Of a stretch of DNA of 64,000 nt, positions 55,970 through 64,000 are shown in pieces. A program made the translations under genes and the position numbers. The stretch comes from Granulosicoccus sp. (GTDB lineage: Bacteria; Pseudomonadota; Gammaproteobacteria; Granulosicoccales; Granulosicoccaceae), in contig JAHDGK010000006.1 of the NCBI GenBank assembly GCA_020627685.1, forward strand, positions 1-64,000, given 5' to 3'. The notes below the pieces were generated by a model, which saw only the letters and a program-made list of their open reading frames with translations, did not search any database and was not told where the DNA came from. Within the stretch, counting starts at the first letter, position 1, and every line of letters starts with the position of its first letter.

Positions 55970-57566
55970 ACACAATGATGTGTTGCTAGAAATGCGCAAC
56001 ATTCATATTGAGGGTTTCTCTGATGAGCAGTGGCATCCGATTATTAAGGGTGTTGATTTAACGCTTAAGCGAGGGCAGGTGCTTGGCCTGATTGGCGAAT
56101 CCGGTGCCGGTAAGTCCACATTAGGTTTAGCGGCCATGGGCTTTGCGCGTCCGGGATGCCGAATTACTCAAGGTTCCATTCATTTCGCAGGTGTTAATTT
56201 AGCCACGTTGTCAGAAGCTGAGAAGCGGCCCTATTGGGGAAATCGAATTGCCTATGTGGCGCAGTCGGCGGCAGCAGCGTTCAATCCGGCTCATCGTTTA
56301 ATTGACCAGACCTGCGAATCTGCCATACGCGCAAACATTCAAAGTGCAACTGAATCTCGTCAAGATGCTGTGGCATTGTATGAATCACTGCAATTGCCGG
56401 ATGCTGGCAACATTGGAGAACGGTATCCGCATCAGGTATCTGGTGGGCAGCTGCAACGCGTGATGACCGCAATGGCCATGTCGCCAAGGCCCGACTTAAT
56501 CATTTTTGACGAGCCGACAACTGCATTGGATGTCACCACGCAGGTGGAGGTTTTGTCAGCCATGCGTAAGATCGTGGAGCATTATGGCGCGGCAGCCATT
56601 TATATTACTCACGACTTAGCTGTCGTGGCGCAGATGGCAGATGATATTAAAGTGCTTCGGTACGGCGAGGAAGTCGAGGAAGCAGAAACACGCACCATGC
56701 TCGAATCACCCAAAGAGGAATACACGCGATCACTCTGGTCGGTGCGCGCGTTAGAAAAATCTGAGGAGAAGGGTGAGGACATTGTGTTGTCAATGCAAGG
56801 CATCGACGCCGCGTATGGTTCAGCTAAAGTGCTACACAATGTCTCTATCAATTTGCCGCGAGGAAAAACCGTTGCTGTTGTCGGCGAATCAGGTTCGGGC
56901 AAATCGACGGCCGCGCGCGTCATAACAGGCCTGCTACCTCCCTCCGCAGGCAGTGTGCAGTTTAATGGCACTGCATTACCAGCCGCGTTGCGAGAGAGAA
57001 CACCTGAGCAGTTACAGCGCATACAAATGATTTACCAAATGGCTGATACCGCCATGAACCCACGCCAAACAGTTGGGGAAATCATTGGGAGACCGCTTGA
57101 GTTTTATTTGAATTTGAGCGGACAGCAGCGTGAAAAGCGCGTAATAGAGCTCCTCGAAATGATAGAGCTTGATGAGTCGTTCATAGACAGGCTGCCTTCC
57201 GAGCTATCGGGCGGGCAGAAACAACGCGTCTGTATTGCGCGTGCATTGGCCGCAGAACCTGACATCATTATTTGTGATGAAGTCACATCGGCCCTGGATC
57301 AAATTGTTCAAGAGGGCATACTGCAACTGTTGTTAAGACTGCAGAATGAATTTGGAATCAGTTACCTTTTCATAACTCATGATATTGCCACGGTTAAAGC
57401 GATCTCTGATGAGATAGTGGTTATGTTCCAGGGTGAAGTTGTTGAGCAGGGCCTTAAGAGCGAGATCTTAACGCCACCTCATCCGGAATACACGGAGCTG
57501 CTGTTGTCGTCTGTACCAGAGATGGATCCGGATTGGCTGACAACACTACTTAAAGAGCGGGTGTAA
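55959..57566 (+). CDS. fused ABC ATPase (DppD-DppF type, two nucleotide-binding domains)
   Basis: A 535-residue protein with two complete ABC ATPases in one chain, replacing separate DppD and DppF. Domain 1 (about 5-255): Walker A GESGAGKSTLG, signature VSGGQLQRV, Walker B LIIFDEPTTALD. Domain 2 (about 265-520): GESGSGKSTAA, LSGGQKQRVCIARAL, IIICDEVTSALD, where the usual Pro after Glu is Val. The fused form is common in GsiA-type systems. It overlaps the permease by 11 bp and ends the operon. Both sites look catalytically competent. Confidence 0.94.
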   Translation: MSIEHNDVLLEMRNIHIEGFSDEQWHPIIKGVDLTLKRGQVLGLIGESGAGKSTLGLAAMGFARPGCRITQGSIHFAGVNLATLSEAEKRPYWGNRIAYVAQSAAAAFNPAHRLIDQTCESAIRANIQSATESRQDAVALYESLQLPDAGNIGERYPHQVSGGQLQRVMTAMAMSPRPDLIIFDEPTTALDVTTQVEVLSAMRKIVEHYGAAAIYITHDLAVVAQMADDIKVLRYGEEVEEAETRTMLESPKEEYTRSLWSVRALEKSEEKGEDIVLSMQGIDAAYGSAKVLHNVSINLPRGKTVAVVGESGSGKSTAARVITGLLPPSAGSVQFNGTALPAALRERTPEQLQRIQMIYQMADTAMNPRQTVGEIIGRPLEFYLNLSGQQREKRVIELLEMIELDESFIDRLPSELSGGQKQRVCIARALAAEPDIIICDEVTSALDQIVQEGILQLLLRLQNEFGISYLFITHDIATVKAISDEIVVMFQGEVVEQGLKSEILTPPHPEYTELLLSSVPEMDPDWLTTLLKERV

Positions 57567-57800
57567 AGCTCAGCGACGAGTGAAGCGCTGGCAGTAGGTT
57601 GATAGACATTAACCTAATCGTGCATAAAAAACAGACTTCCCGCTCATTTTTAATTTTCAATTAAATCAATGGGATATCGGATTTTTAATGCCCTTGAGTA
57701 GAGGCGTGGCAAAAAAACTTAAAATTATTTTTAGTTTTATGTAGAAAAAGAATATCGACAGTCGTCCTAGGGGTACAAACCAACAAAAAAGGACACTTCA

Positions 57801-58190
57801 ATGATATTCACGATAACCCCGATGTATGCTTTACCAGTAGCCGTTATTTACATGGCTTTGTGGATGCGCGTTACGTCAAAACGCGGTGCAATGGCTCAGT
57901 CCATTGGTGATGGAGGCAATATGGATTTGTTACTCCGAATACGGCAACACGGTAATTGCGCTGAGTGGAGCTGCTTTCTTCTCATACTAATGATTCTTTC
58001 TGAGGGTATGAATGCCCCCGATCTTTACCTTCACATAGGTGGTGCATTGCTCGTAGTAGGGCGAATTGCTCATCCATTCGGCCTAAAGAAAGACAACGCT
58101 GCACACGTTTTGCGATACGTCGGTAACGGATCAAACATGCTTGCCACACTGAACTTTATGATTTGTATCTCTGTGAATTTAGTACGCTAA
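57801..58190 (+). CDS. MAPEG family membrane protein
   Basis: A 129-residue membrane protein with about four helices (TPMYALPVAVIYMALWMRV, then CAEWSCFLLILMILSEGM). NxxE-type MAPEG marks are RIRQHGNCAEW and GRIAHPFGL. Bacterial MAPEG proteins are distantly related to microsomal glutathione transferases; a glutathione-dependent role is possible but not shown. AAAGGAC lies before ATG 57801. It precedes the YciI and sigma factor genes by 49 bp and may be controlled with them. Its 234-bp upstream region is A/T-rich and shows no other gene. Confidence 0.87.
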   Translation: MIFTITPMYALPVAVIYMALWMRVTSKRGAMAQSIGDGGNMDLLLRIRQHGNCAEWSCFLLILMILSEGMNAPDLYLHIGGALLVVGRIAHPFGLKKDNAAHVLRYVGNGSNMLATLNFMICISVNLVR

Positions 58191-58239
58191 GGAAATTCTA
58201 AATACTACAACTTAAAAATCTTCCAATAAGGAGCTTTCG

Positions 58240-58599
58240 ATGAAATACATGCTTTTAATCTACAACAACCCGGAACAGCAGCCAACGTATGGTACGCCTG
58301 AATTTGACACCATGATGGCCGGGTTCTTTGCAGCTAACGAAAAGATGAAGAATGATGGTGTGTTAGTTGACGGGGAGAGCCTGAACGACCCCCAGACAGC
58401 GACATCTGTTCGTATCAAAGCCGGAAAAACAGAGACGATGGATGGGCCGTTTGCAGAAACACGTGAATATCTAGGCGGGTACTATGTTGTTGATGTGCCC
58501 GATTTAGAAAGCGCTATTACGTACGCAGAAATGATCCCGTCGGCCACGTTCGGTACCATCGAGGTACGCGCCATGATGGACTACAACCCGGCTGGTTGA
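58240..58599 (+). CDS. YciI-like (DGPF domain) protein
   Basis: A 119-residue DGPF/YCII-fold protein. MKYMLLIYNNPEQQP opens it, MDGPFAETREYLGGYYVVDV holds the DGPF motif, and EVRAMMDYNPAG ends it. Proteins of this group are encoded directly beside ECF42-type sigma factors in many phyla and are thought to be functional partners or targets; their activity is unknown. GGAG lies 9 bases upstream of ATG 58240, and the sigma factor starts 3 bases after the stop. Confidence 0.9.
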   Translation: MKYMLLIYNNPEQQPTYGTPEFDTMMAGFFAANEKMKNDGVLVDGESLNDPQTATSVRIKAGKTETMDGPFAETREYLGGYYVVDVPDLESAITYAEMIPSATFGTIEVRAMMDYNPAG

Positions 58600-58602
58600 A
58601 CT

Positions 58603-59823
58603 ATGTCAAATACAACCCCTATTGCGATCAATAAGGCCATCGAAGATGTTCTAAAACGCGATAGAGGTCGGTTGATTGCCGGGCTTATTTCACGACTGGG
58701 AGACCTGCAGGTTGCAGAGGATGCTCTGCAAGAGGCTTCCATATCAGCCATGTCACATTGGGGGAGGTCTGGACTTCCAAGCTCCCCCATCGCATGGCTG
58801 ATGAAAGTAGCCTTGAACAAAGGGATTGATAGAGCACGGGCAGTTCAGCGAGATCGCAATAAGGCAGACCAACTAATGATAGTGAGTCCCTCTCAATTTG
58901 AAACAATAGATGACGAACCCATTCCAGATGAGCGTTTGCGCTTAATTTTTACCTGCTGTCATCCGTTGCTAGAAGAGAAGTCGCGAGTTGCGTTAACGCT
59001 TCGAACAATTTGTCACTTAACAACTCATGAAATTGCCGCAGCCTATCTCGACAAAGCTCAAACAATGGGTCAACGTTTATCCCGAGCTAAAGAAAAAATT
59101 CGAGATGCGAATATCGAATTCGAAATTCCTGACAAAACCCAATGGCCTGCACGATTGGATTCCGTTTTATCCACGCTCTATTTAATTTTTACAACCGGAT
59201 ACGTTGTAGAGGACAAAAGCGACAGAGACCTCTGTGCAGAGGCTATTTTTTTGTTGCGCTTGCTAGATCGACTGCGACCAGCCGATCCGGAAATTGAAGG
59301 TGCATTGGCTCTTGTATTGTTAACTGACGCCAGAAAGCATGCTCGCATCGGAAATGATGGGGCAATGGTTCCTCCAGCGCTGCAGAATCGTGAAAAGTGG
59401 GACATGCACAAAGTAGAGGAAGCGCGAAAAATATTGTCACAGGCGGTTTTGAGAGGCCGGCCAGGACCTTATCAAATTAAAGCGGCCATAGCAGATTGTC
59501 ATATGATGGGAGACGCTCCCGACTGGAAGCAAATTTCACTGTTATACGGATCGCTATGGGTGCACGAACCCACACCCGTCATAGCACTCAACTGGGCGGT
59601 TGCGATATCTGAAATCGGTCAAGCCGAACAAGCATTGATAAACATCGAAGCGCTTGAAAGTGACTTAAAAGGTTTTCAGCCATTTTACGCCGCCTATGCT
59701 GACATCCTCAGGCAGTTGGGTCAGTTGGATAAGGCGAGCAATATGTATGAAACGGCCATCAAACTTTCTCAAAATAGTGCCAGTAGAAAGTTCCTTGAAA
59801 AAAGGCTTAGCGAACTGACATAG
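58603..59823 (+). CDS. ECF42-type RNA polymerase sigma factor with C-terminal TPR-like extension
   Basis: A 406-residue sigma factor, much longer than a simple ECF. Sigma2 lies at about 10-85 (RLIAGLISRLGDLQVAEDALQEA in part, WLMKVALNKGIDRAR) and sigma4 at about 115-165 (RVALTLRTICHLTTHEIAAAYL in part, GQRLSRAKEKIRDA). The C-terminal 230 residues are helical (RPADPEIEGALALVLL, PVIALNWAVAISEIGQAEQAL in part, LRQLGQLDKASNMYETAI), the TPR-like extension of the group. No anti-sigma factor is adjacent; this group is regulated by its own extension. Context with a DGPF gene supports the assignment. Confidence 0.9.
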   Translation: MSNTTPIAINKAIEDVLKRDRGRLIAGLISRLGDLQVAEDALQEASISAMSHWGRSGLPSSPIAWLMKVALNKGIDRARAVQRDRNKADQLMIVSPSQFETIDDEPIPDERLRLIFTCCHPLLEEKSRVALTLRTICHLTTHEIAAAYLDKAQTMGQRLSRAKEKIRDANIEFEIPDKTQWPARLDSVLSTLYLIFTTGYVVEDKSDRDLCAEAIFLLRLLDRLRPADPEIEGALALVLLTDARKHARIGNDGAMVPPALQNREKWDMHKVEEARKILSQAVLRGRPGPYQIKAAIADCHMMGDAPDWKQISLLYGSLWVHEPTPVIALNWAVAISEIGQAEQALINIEALESDLKGFQPFYAAYADILRQLGQLDKASNMYETAIKLSQNSASRKFLEKRLSELT

Positions 59824-59932
59824 CGAAGTGTCTCACTCGGGTCAACTTTAGTTTCGTCGCTAAGCAAAGCTTGCGTAATCACCTAAGGTATTTTTTGTAC
59901 GCTGCCCGCACATTGTTTTTTATGTTTATCTT

Positions 59933-61975
59933 TTAGACAAAACGCCTCTGTATTTTTTCGTCATAGTCACGCTCAAAAACCGTTTGCCCGTTCTCCGAAG
60001 CGCTGAGTAAGCCCGTTATATAAAACCACTTTTCATCTGCATGCATCTTAACGATTGCGGTAGTTTCAACGTCCCAGCTATCCCGTGATAAGTGTTGCTC
60101 CCAACGAATATTTACCGATGCTGACAAGGGATCATCCGGATGAATTTCAAATTCCTCCAACACAGAACTGCCGCTGACCAGCTGATGATCAGAATCTTTA
60201 TTTTCACCAAAGTCGTTAAAAATGCGTGTTTTATGCAAGCCCGTCGATTCGTCTACATAGCGCTCTCGTGTTGAGTTTGCCGGACGGATTACCTCGTGCT
60301 CCCAGCCCGGAGCCATAACCGCGGGTTCGAATTCGCATTCATCGCCATCTGATACCTCGGGTCGTAACGGTATTTGTAATGACGCCTGTTTTAAGTTTAT
60401 GGATGCTTGTACGGGAGAGGGCCAGATAAACGGCCAATAGCTTGACGAAATTGAAAGCCGTAAGCGATGCCCTTTGGGAACTTGATACGCAATTTGGTCG
60501 AGATGGAAGCTTGTCTCGATGATGTCACCAGCGGTCAAACGTTTGGGAAATTCATGTGATGATGCATGCGTTAAGTTAATCATGCCCAACGATATTAACG
60601 AAGAGCGTCCATCGGGCATCACGTCGCAAAGCCTGACGACGAGTTGTGCCAGTGCTTGATCGGCAGTACACCTGAGACTCACTTTGGGGGCACCAACAAT
60701 ATTATGCGCTGAGCTAAGAATGTCGCTGTCAAAGCAACAACTCAAAGCATCGTCAACGCGTTGATCATCGGGTAATTCCGGACCAAACGTAAATGGAAAA
60801 TATTCACCGGTTTGAGATCCGCAGTTAGCTGCAGAGCTGATTAATAGATCTAACTCTGCTGCGTGTTTAATGCTGTTGTGCTCTAGAAGGTGCTGACCGT
60901 TATCATCTTGCGTGGCAGAATATTCTTTATCGACGATTCGCTCTGAAGGCCAAGTGTCTTCCGCTATCCAGCGTCCGGGCCGTTCGTCATACCACGGTGC
61001 CGGTGCAAGGCTGTCCATAAGATAAGCGCGATAGTCTGGCAAAGCTTCGGCGCCGTTGTCCACATTTTTAAGCCATTTATCCCACCAACGCAGTGACTCT
61101 TGAAGGAAGCCGATTTGTGGACCCGGGGCAGCGTAGTGAGGGTACTTGTGTATCCATGGTCCAACGATGCCTTTTACAGGCGCATCCAAGTTTTCGACTA
61201 AATGAGAGATCGTGTTGCGGTAGCCATCATGCCATCCTCCAATAGACAGCACTGCCGCATGTATTGCAGAGTAGTCTTCGCATACTGAGCCGTGTTTCCA
61301 GTAATCATCACGCTCTTGTTTGTTGAGCCATGTCGTTGCAAGAAACGGCATGTTCTCTAATCGCTCCAGCCAAAGCTTGCGCCACTGCTCACCGACTAAA
61401 GCTGGGTCCGGTGGGCGAGAGGAGTACGAAAGCATGTTGGCTGCCCAACCGATGTTTTCACCTAATAGGCATCCGCCTTTGTAGTGGATGTCATCGGCAA
61501 ATCGGTCCGCGGTGGAACATACGGTAATTATTGCTTTCAGTGCAGGTGGTTGAAGAGCGGCCACCTGCAGCGCGTTAAAACCACCCCATGAAATACCCAT
61601 CATGCCGGCGGTACCGCTACACCACGCTTGTTCGGTTGCCCATTGAATAACATCACAGGCATCTTGAAGTTCTTGTTCAAGATATTCGTCGTGCATAATT
61701 CCCTGTGAGTCACCGTTGCCCCGCATGTCGACACGGATGCAAGCGTAACCGTGACCTGCGAACCAAGGGTGGTTCATGCAATCCCGAACAATGGTGCCGT
61801 CGCGTTTGCGGTACGGAAGATGTTCAAGAATGACAGGGACGGGTGACTCCGAAGCGTCTTCAGGTAACCATATTCGAGCCGACAGTTCGCAACCATCGGG
61901 CATAACGATGATTTGGTGTTCTATAACCCTGACCGATCTAGGAAACTGATCTTGGATTTGTTCGCTCATATTCAT
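59933..61975 (-). CDS. CocE/NonD family alpha/beta hydrolase (S15-like)
   Basis: A 680-residue cytoplasmic hydrolase related to X-Pro dipeptidyl-peptidase (S15) and cocaine esterase. The nucleophile Ser is in GISWGGFNALQV (near residue 130). RVDMRGNGDSQG is the oxyanion-side motif; the catalytic His is probably in IHKYPHYAAPGPQ. The C-terminal jelly-roll domain (about 400-620) contains RLTAGDIIETSFHLDQ, HRLRLSISSSYWPFIWPSP and a DUF-like tail. It hydrolyses esters or amides of unknown identity. The start is ATG 61975 or the ATG two codons later. It is alone on the minus strand between two plus-strand genes. Confidence 0.9.
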   Translation of the reverse strand: MNMSEQIQDQFPRSVRVIEHQIIVMPDGCELSARIWLPEDASESPVPVILEHLPYRKRDGTIVRDCMNHPWFAGHGYACIRVDMRGNGDSQGIMHDEYLEQELQDACDVIQWATEQAWCSGTAGMMGISWGGFNALQVAALQPPALKAIITVCSTADRFADDIHYKGGCLLGENIGWAANMLSYSSRPPDPALVGEQWRKLWLERLENMPFLATTWLNKQERDDYWKHGSVCEDYSAIHAAVLSIGGWHDGYRNTISHLVENLDAPVKGIVGPWIHKYPHYAAPGPQIGFLQESLRWWDKWLKNVDNGAEALPDYRAYLMDSLAPAPWYDERPGRWIAEDTWPSERIVDKEYSATQDDNGQHLLEHNSIKHAAELDLLISSAANCGSQTGEYFPFTFGPELPDDQRVDDALSCCFDSDILSSAHNIVGAPKVSLRCTADQALAQLVVRLCDVMPDGRSSLISLGMINLTHASSHEFPKRLTAGDIIETSFHLDQIAYQVPKGHRLRLSISSSYWPFIWPSPVQASINLKQASLQIPLRPEVSDGDECEFEPAVMAPGWEHEVIRPANSTRERYVDESTGLHKTRIFNDFGENKDSDHQLVSGSSVLEEFEIHPDDPLSASVNIRWEQHLSRDSWDVETTAIVKMHADEKWFYITGLLSASENGQTVFERDYDEKIQRRFV

Positions 61976-62166
61976 TTTTATACAGCAATTTTGCCCATGC
62001 GTAGTTTACTGTCATTCCTCACTTAGACCAGTTCTGATGTCTGATTACCGATGTTTTACCGGGTTACGTACGGTGAGGGCACCATACTGCTTTAGCCTTA
62101 TGGTCCGATACATGCCCAGATAAAAGCTCAATCTCTCGAGCCTACTTAAGAACGGACTCTTAATCT

Positions 62167-64000
62167 ATGAACACGCGCACGCTCGTTATCTGTCACTCAT
62201 TGCTTGTAGTTATGCTGCCTTCCAGTGCAGTGGCCCATGAGATGTGGGTGTTGACTGATGAGGTGATCGGGGCATGGCGCGATAGACCATGGCCAGCGAC
62301 TTACACTAATTTTACACTGCCCACCGTTTTGACGTTATTGGTTGCCTTGGCGATCAATGGGATTTTGGTGCGCCTGCATTTCAATGGTGCAAATGAGCTT
62401 TTTCCACATTTCAGAGCGCATATGCGAGCCCTGCGGCCTTATTCGGCGCTCGTACTACGCGTGTGTTTAAGCTGGGTATTGCTCTCATCTGCAATGGCTG
62501 TTGAACCTCGTTTTGGGAATGATGTTTGGAGTAATCCGACGCTTTTGGCTCCCGACATCCTTATAAGTGACTTACCTGAGAGTTGGCGATGGCTACGTTG
62601 GTTTGAATTTTCCATAGGCATTGCATTAGCTGCAGGTGTATATGTGCGTGGTGCTGCTGTAGCCTGTCTATTGCTAGTATGCAGTGCGTTATTCCTAACT
62701 GGAATGGCCGCTGTGTCCTATGCACCTATTTATGCTGGTGTAGCTCTTTATCTATTGGTGTCGGGTGGTGGAGCATATTTTGTACCTCTGCCTGCGCCTC
62801 TGCATATAAAACTGATAACAGATAAGTTCGAAAGTAGCAAATCAATAAGTCGTGCGCAGTTCATAGTCAGAGTTTTTGCAGGATTTAATTTTCTTTTTCT
62901 AGCAATCTACTTTAAAGTTCTCCAGCCAAATCTGATGCTGGCTATCATTGAAGTGCATGAGCTACCTGTTATGGGGCTCAGCCCTGATGTTTTCGTGCTC
63001 ATTATTGCCGCTGTAGAAGTCTCGATTGGCTTTCTGGTCATATTCGGAATTCTATTGCGTTTCTTGTCTATCGTATTGATCGCAGCGTTTATATTTTTCG
63101 CAATCTGCTTATCTGATGCGGAAACGTTGACATCTCATATGTTGTACTACGGAGTAGCTGTCTCATTTTTATTTAATGGCAACGGGCAATGGAATAGAAG
63201 ACAGCCGACTGATGTTGCGTCGAACATTATCATTATTGGAAACTCAATCTCTGCTGTAGCAGCTGCTCAGCATCTGGAAAAAATACTTCCTAATCCAAGT
63301 AACATAAATTTAACGTTGCTGAGTCGACGAACTGATGTTCAGTTCAAGTCCCTACTGCCAGAGGTGGTGTCGGGTTCTGTTCAACCGAACACACTGATCA
63401 ATCCGTTATTGCGCGTTTTGAATAGAACAAACCTGCTGCTCGGCGAAATACGCTCTATTGACCTGAAATCAAGAGAAATTGCATACGCGCTGCCGGGAGG
63501 AGTCGTCAACACACTTTCGTATGATCAACTTATTGTGGCAAATGATTCAACGACTAATACGGAGATAGAAAGTCAGACCGGTTTTCAAGGTATTCATCAT
63601 TTGGATAGCGTCGTTGATGCGATGAAGCTAAAACAAAACCTACTTCGTTGTAGTTTCCGTAATTACGGTAATTCTACTCAGTCAAGCCAAACTCCAATCA
63701 GTATTGCTATATATGGTGGTGGAGAGCGAGGTTCCGCATTGGCGATGGAAATTCATAGGCTCACGGATGCCTTGAAAGTTGACCGAGTTATACCCTGGTG
63801 TACTAATAACAAGGTTATTCTGCTGGAGACTGTTGAAGAACGAAATAACATGGGCGGTGCCATCATCAGGCTTCGTGAAAGGCACTTCGAAAAGCGAAAT
63901 ATCAAAGTAATTGACGCTATCAGAGTTGGAACCTTATGTAGTGATTCAGTAAGGTTGAGAAATGGCAAAGCGGTACCTATGGACATTGTGGTGAACTTGT
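62167..64000 (+). CDS. polytopic membrane protein fused to a degenerate NDH-2-like domain, 3' truncated
   Basis: The frame is open from ATG 62167 to the right edge (611 residues visible, no stop). A signal-like N-terminus (TLVICHSLLVVMLPSSAVAHEMW) leads into roughly eight hydrophobic helices over residues 45-345, resembling a DoxX-like membrane module; EVHELPVMGLSPDV is a loop near 272-285. From residue about 353 the sequence follows type 2 NADH dehydrogenases: IIIIGNSISAVAAAQHL, SRRTDVQFKSLLPEVVSG, YDQLIVANDSTTN, then a normal second Rossmann motif, IAIYGGGERGSALAMEI (near 515). The first Rossmann and ATG motifs, which bind FAD, are altered. Function unknown. Confidence 0.8.
   Translation, partial: MNTRTLVICHSLLVVMLPSSAVAHEMWVLTDEVIGAWRDRPWPATYTNFTLPTVLTLLVALAINGILVRLHFNGANELFPHFRAHMRALRPYSALVLRVCLSWVLLSSAMAVEPRFGNDVWSNPTLLAPDILISDLPESWRWLRWFEFSIGIALAAGVYVRGAAVACLLLVCSALFLTGMAAVSYAPIYAGVALYLLVSGGGAYFVPLPAPLHIKLITDKFESSKSISRAQFIVRVFAGFNFLFLAIYFKVLQPNLMLAIIEVHELPVMGLSPDVFVLIIAAVEVSIGFLVIFGILLRFLSIVLIAAFIFFAICLSDAETLTSHMLYYGVAVSFLFNGNGQWNRRQPTDVASNIIIIGNSISAVAAAQHLEKILPNPSNINLTLLSRRTDVQFKSLLPEVVSGSVQPNTLINPLLRVLNRTNLLLGEIRSIDLKSREIAYALPGGVVNTLSYDQLIVANDSTTNTEIESQTGFQGIHHLDSVVDAMKLKQNLLRCSFRNYGNSTQSSQTPISIAIYGGGERGSALAMEIHRLTDALKVDRVIPWCTNNKVILLETVEERNNMGGAIIRLRERHFEKRNIKVIDAIRVGTLCSDSVRLRNGKAVPMDIVVNL

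Noticed and set aside
57567-57800. Possible sigma factor promoter (TCGACA/CGTC) upstream of MAPEG
   Set aside because: The TGTCGA-like element is on the opposite strand to the gene and spacing does not fit; I cannot support an ECF42 promoter.
61976-62166. Gap between the CocE-like hydrolase and the last gene
   Set aside because: It should contain two divergent promoters, but I saw no hairpin, repeat or small gene worth reporting.
1-64000. CRISPR arrays, insertion sequences, prophage or rRNA genes
   Set aside because: No regularly spaced repeats, transposase or integrase motifs, phage structural genes or rRNA sequences were seen on reading the window.

Overview
The window is a 64 kb piece of a gammaproteobacterial chromosome of moderate GC. 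Gene order is the main evidence for this: amiB/C-mutL-miaA, yafS-like-rnhA-dnaQ, smpB-ratA-ratB-bamE-fur-recN-nadK, pncC-recA-recX-alaS-lysC-csrA-tRNA-Arg-tRNA-Ser. A dedicated 'marine proteobacterial' sortase system, a DUF1800/DUF1501 pair and an ATP-grasp/alpha-E/transglutaminase locus suggest a free-living marine lineage. Something near Granulosicoccus or Arenicella is a guess, not a demonstrated placement. I see no insertion sequence, prophage, CRISPR array or rRNA gene.

Layout. 1-11.4 kb holds housekeeping genes: a cell-wall amidase (5' truncated), MutL, MiaA, CysM, a twin-FHA protein, lytic transglycosylase MltD, a YafS-like methyltransferase, RNase HI, DNA polymerase III epsilon, SmpB, RatA/RatB, BamE and Fur. 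11.4-25.2 kb holds genome maintenance and translation: RecN, NAD kinase, MutS, PncC, a small secreted coiled-coil protein, RecA, RecX, AlaS, aspartokinase, CsrA, two tRNAs and glucokinase. Both MutS and MutL are in the window. 25.2-32.9 kb is transitional: a lipoprotein, FolD, a DUF4864-like protein, a DUF1800 protein with an embedded carbohydrate-binding-like domain followed by a Tat-exported DUF1501 partner, an AruH-like aminotransferase and a DUF805 protein.

33.3-40.8 kb is a dedicated surface-display system. A sortase and its single VIT/VWA substrate are on the minus strand. A dedicated response regulator and histidine kinase are divergent, followed by an ABC-2 type exporter in the same direction. 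40.8-50.0 kb is a five-gene minus-strand operon. It carries two circularly permuted ATP-grasp enzymes, two alpha-E domains (one fused to an ATP-grasp), two transglutaminases and a DUF2126 domain. This combination is conserved in bacteria, its product is unknown, and it is predicted to make or modify peptides.

50.1-64 kb is accessory metabolism. It contains a GlyA that reads like the alphaproteobacterial form, an SDR, and a peptide-type ABC importer split over a divergent promoter with a fused DppD-DppF ATPase. It continues with a MAPEG / DGPF (YciI) / ECF42-type sigma factor cluster and a CocE/NonD hydrolase. The last gene runs off the right edge. It is a polytopic membrane protein fused to an NDH-2-like domain whose FAD-binding signatures are degenerate, and I consider it the most unusual protein here. 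The second notable item is the ATP-grasp/alpha-E/transglutaminase operon, and the third is the sortase system with its adjacent exporter.
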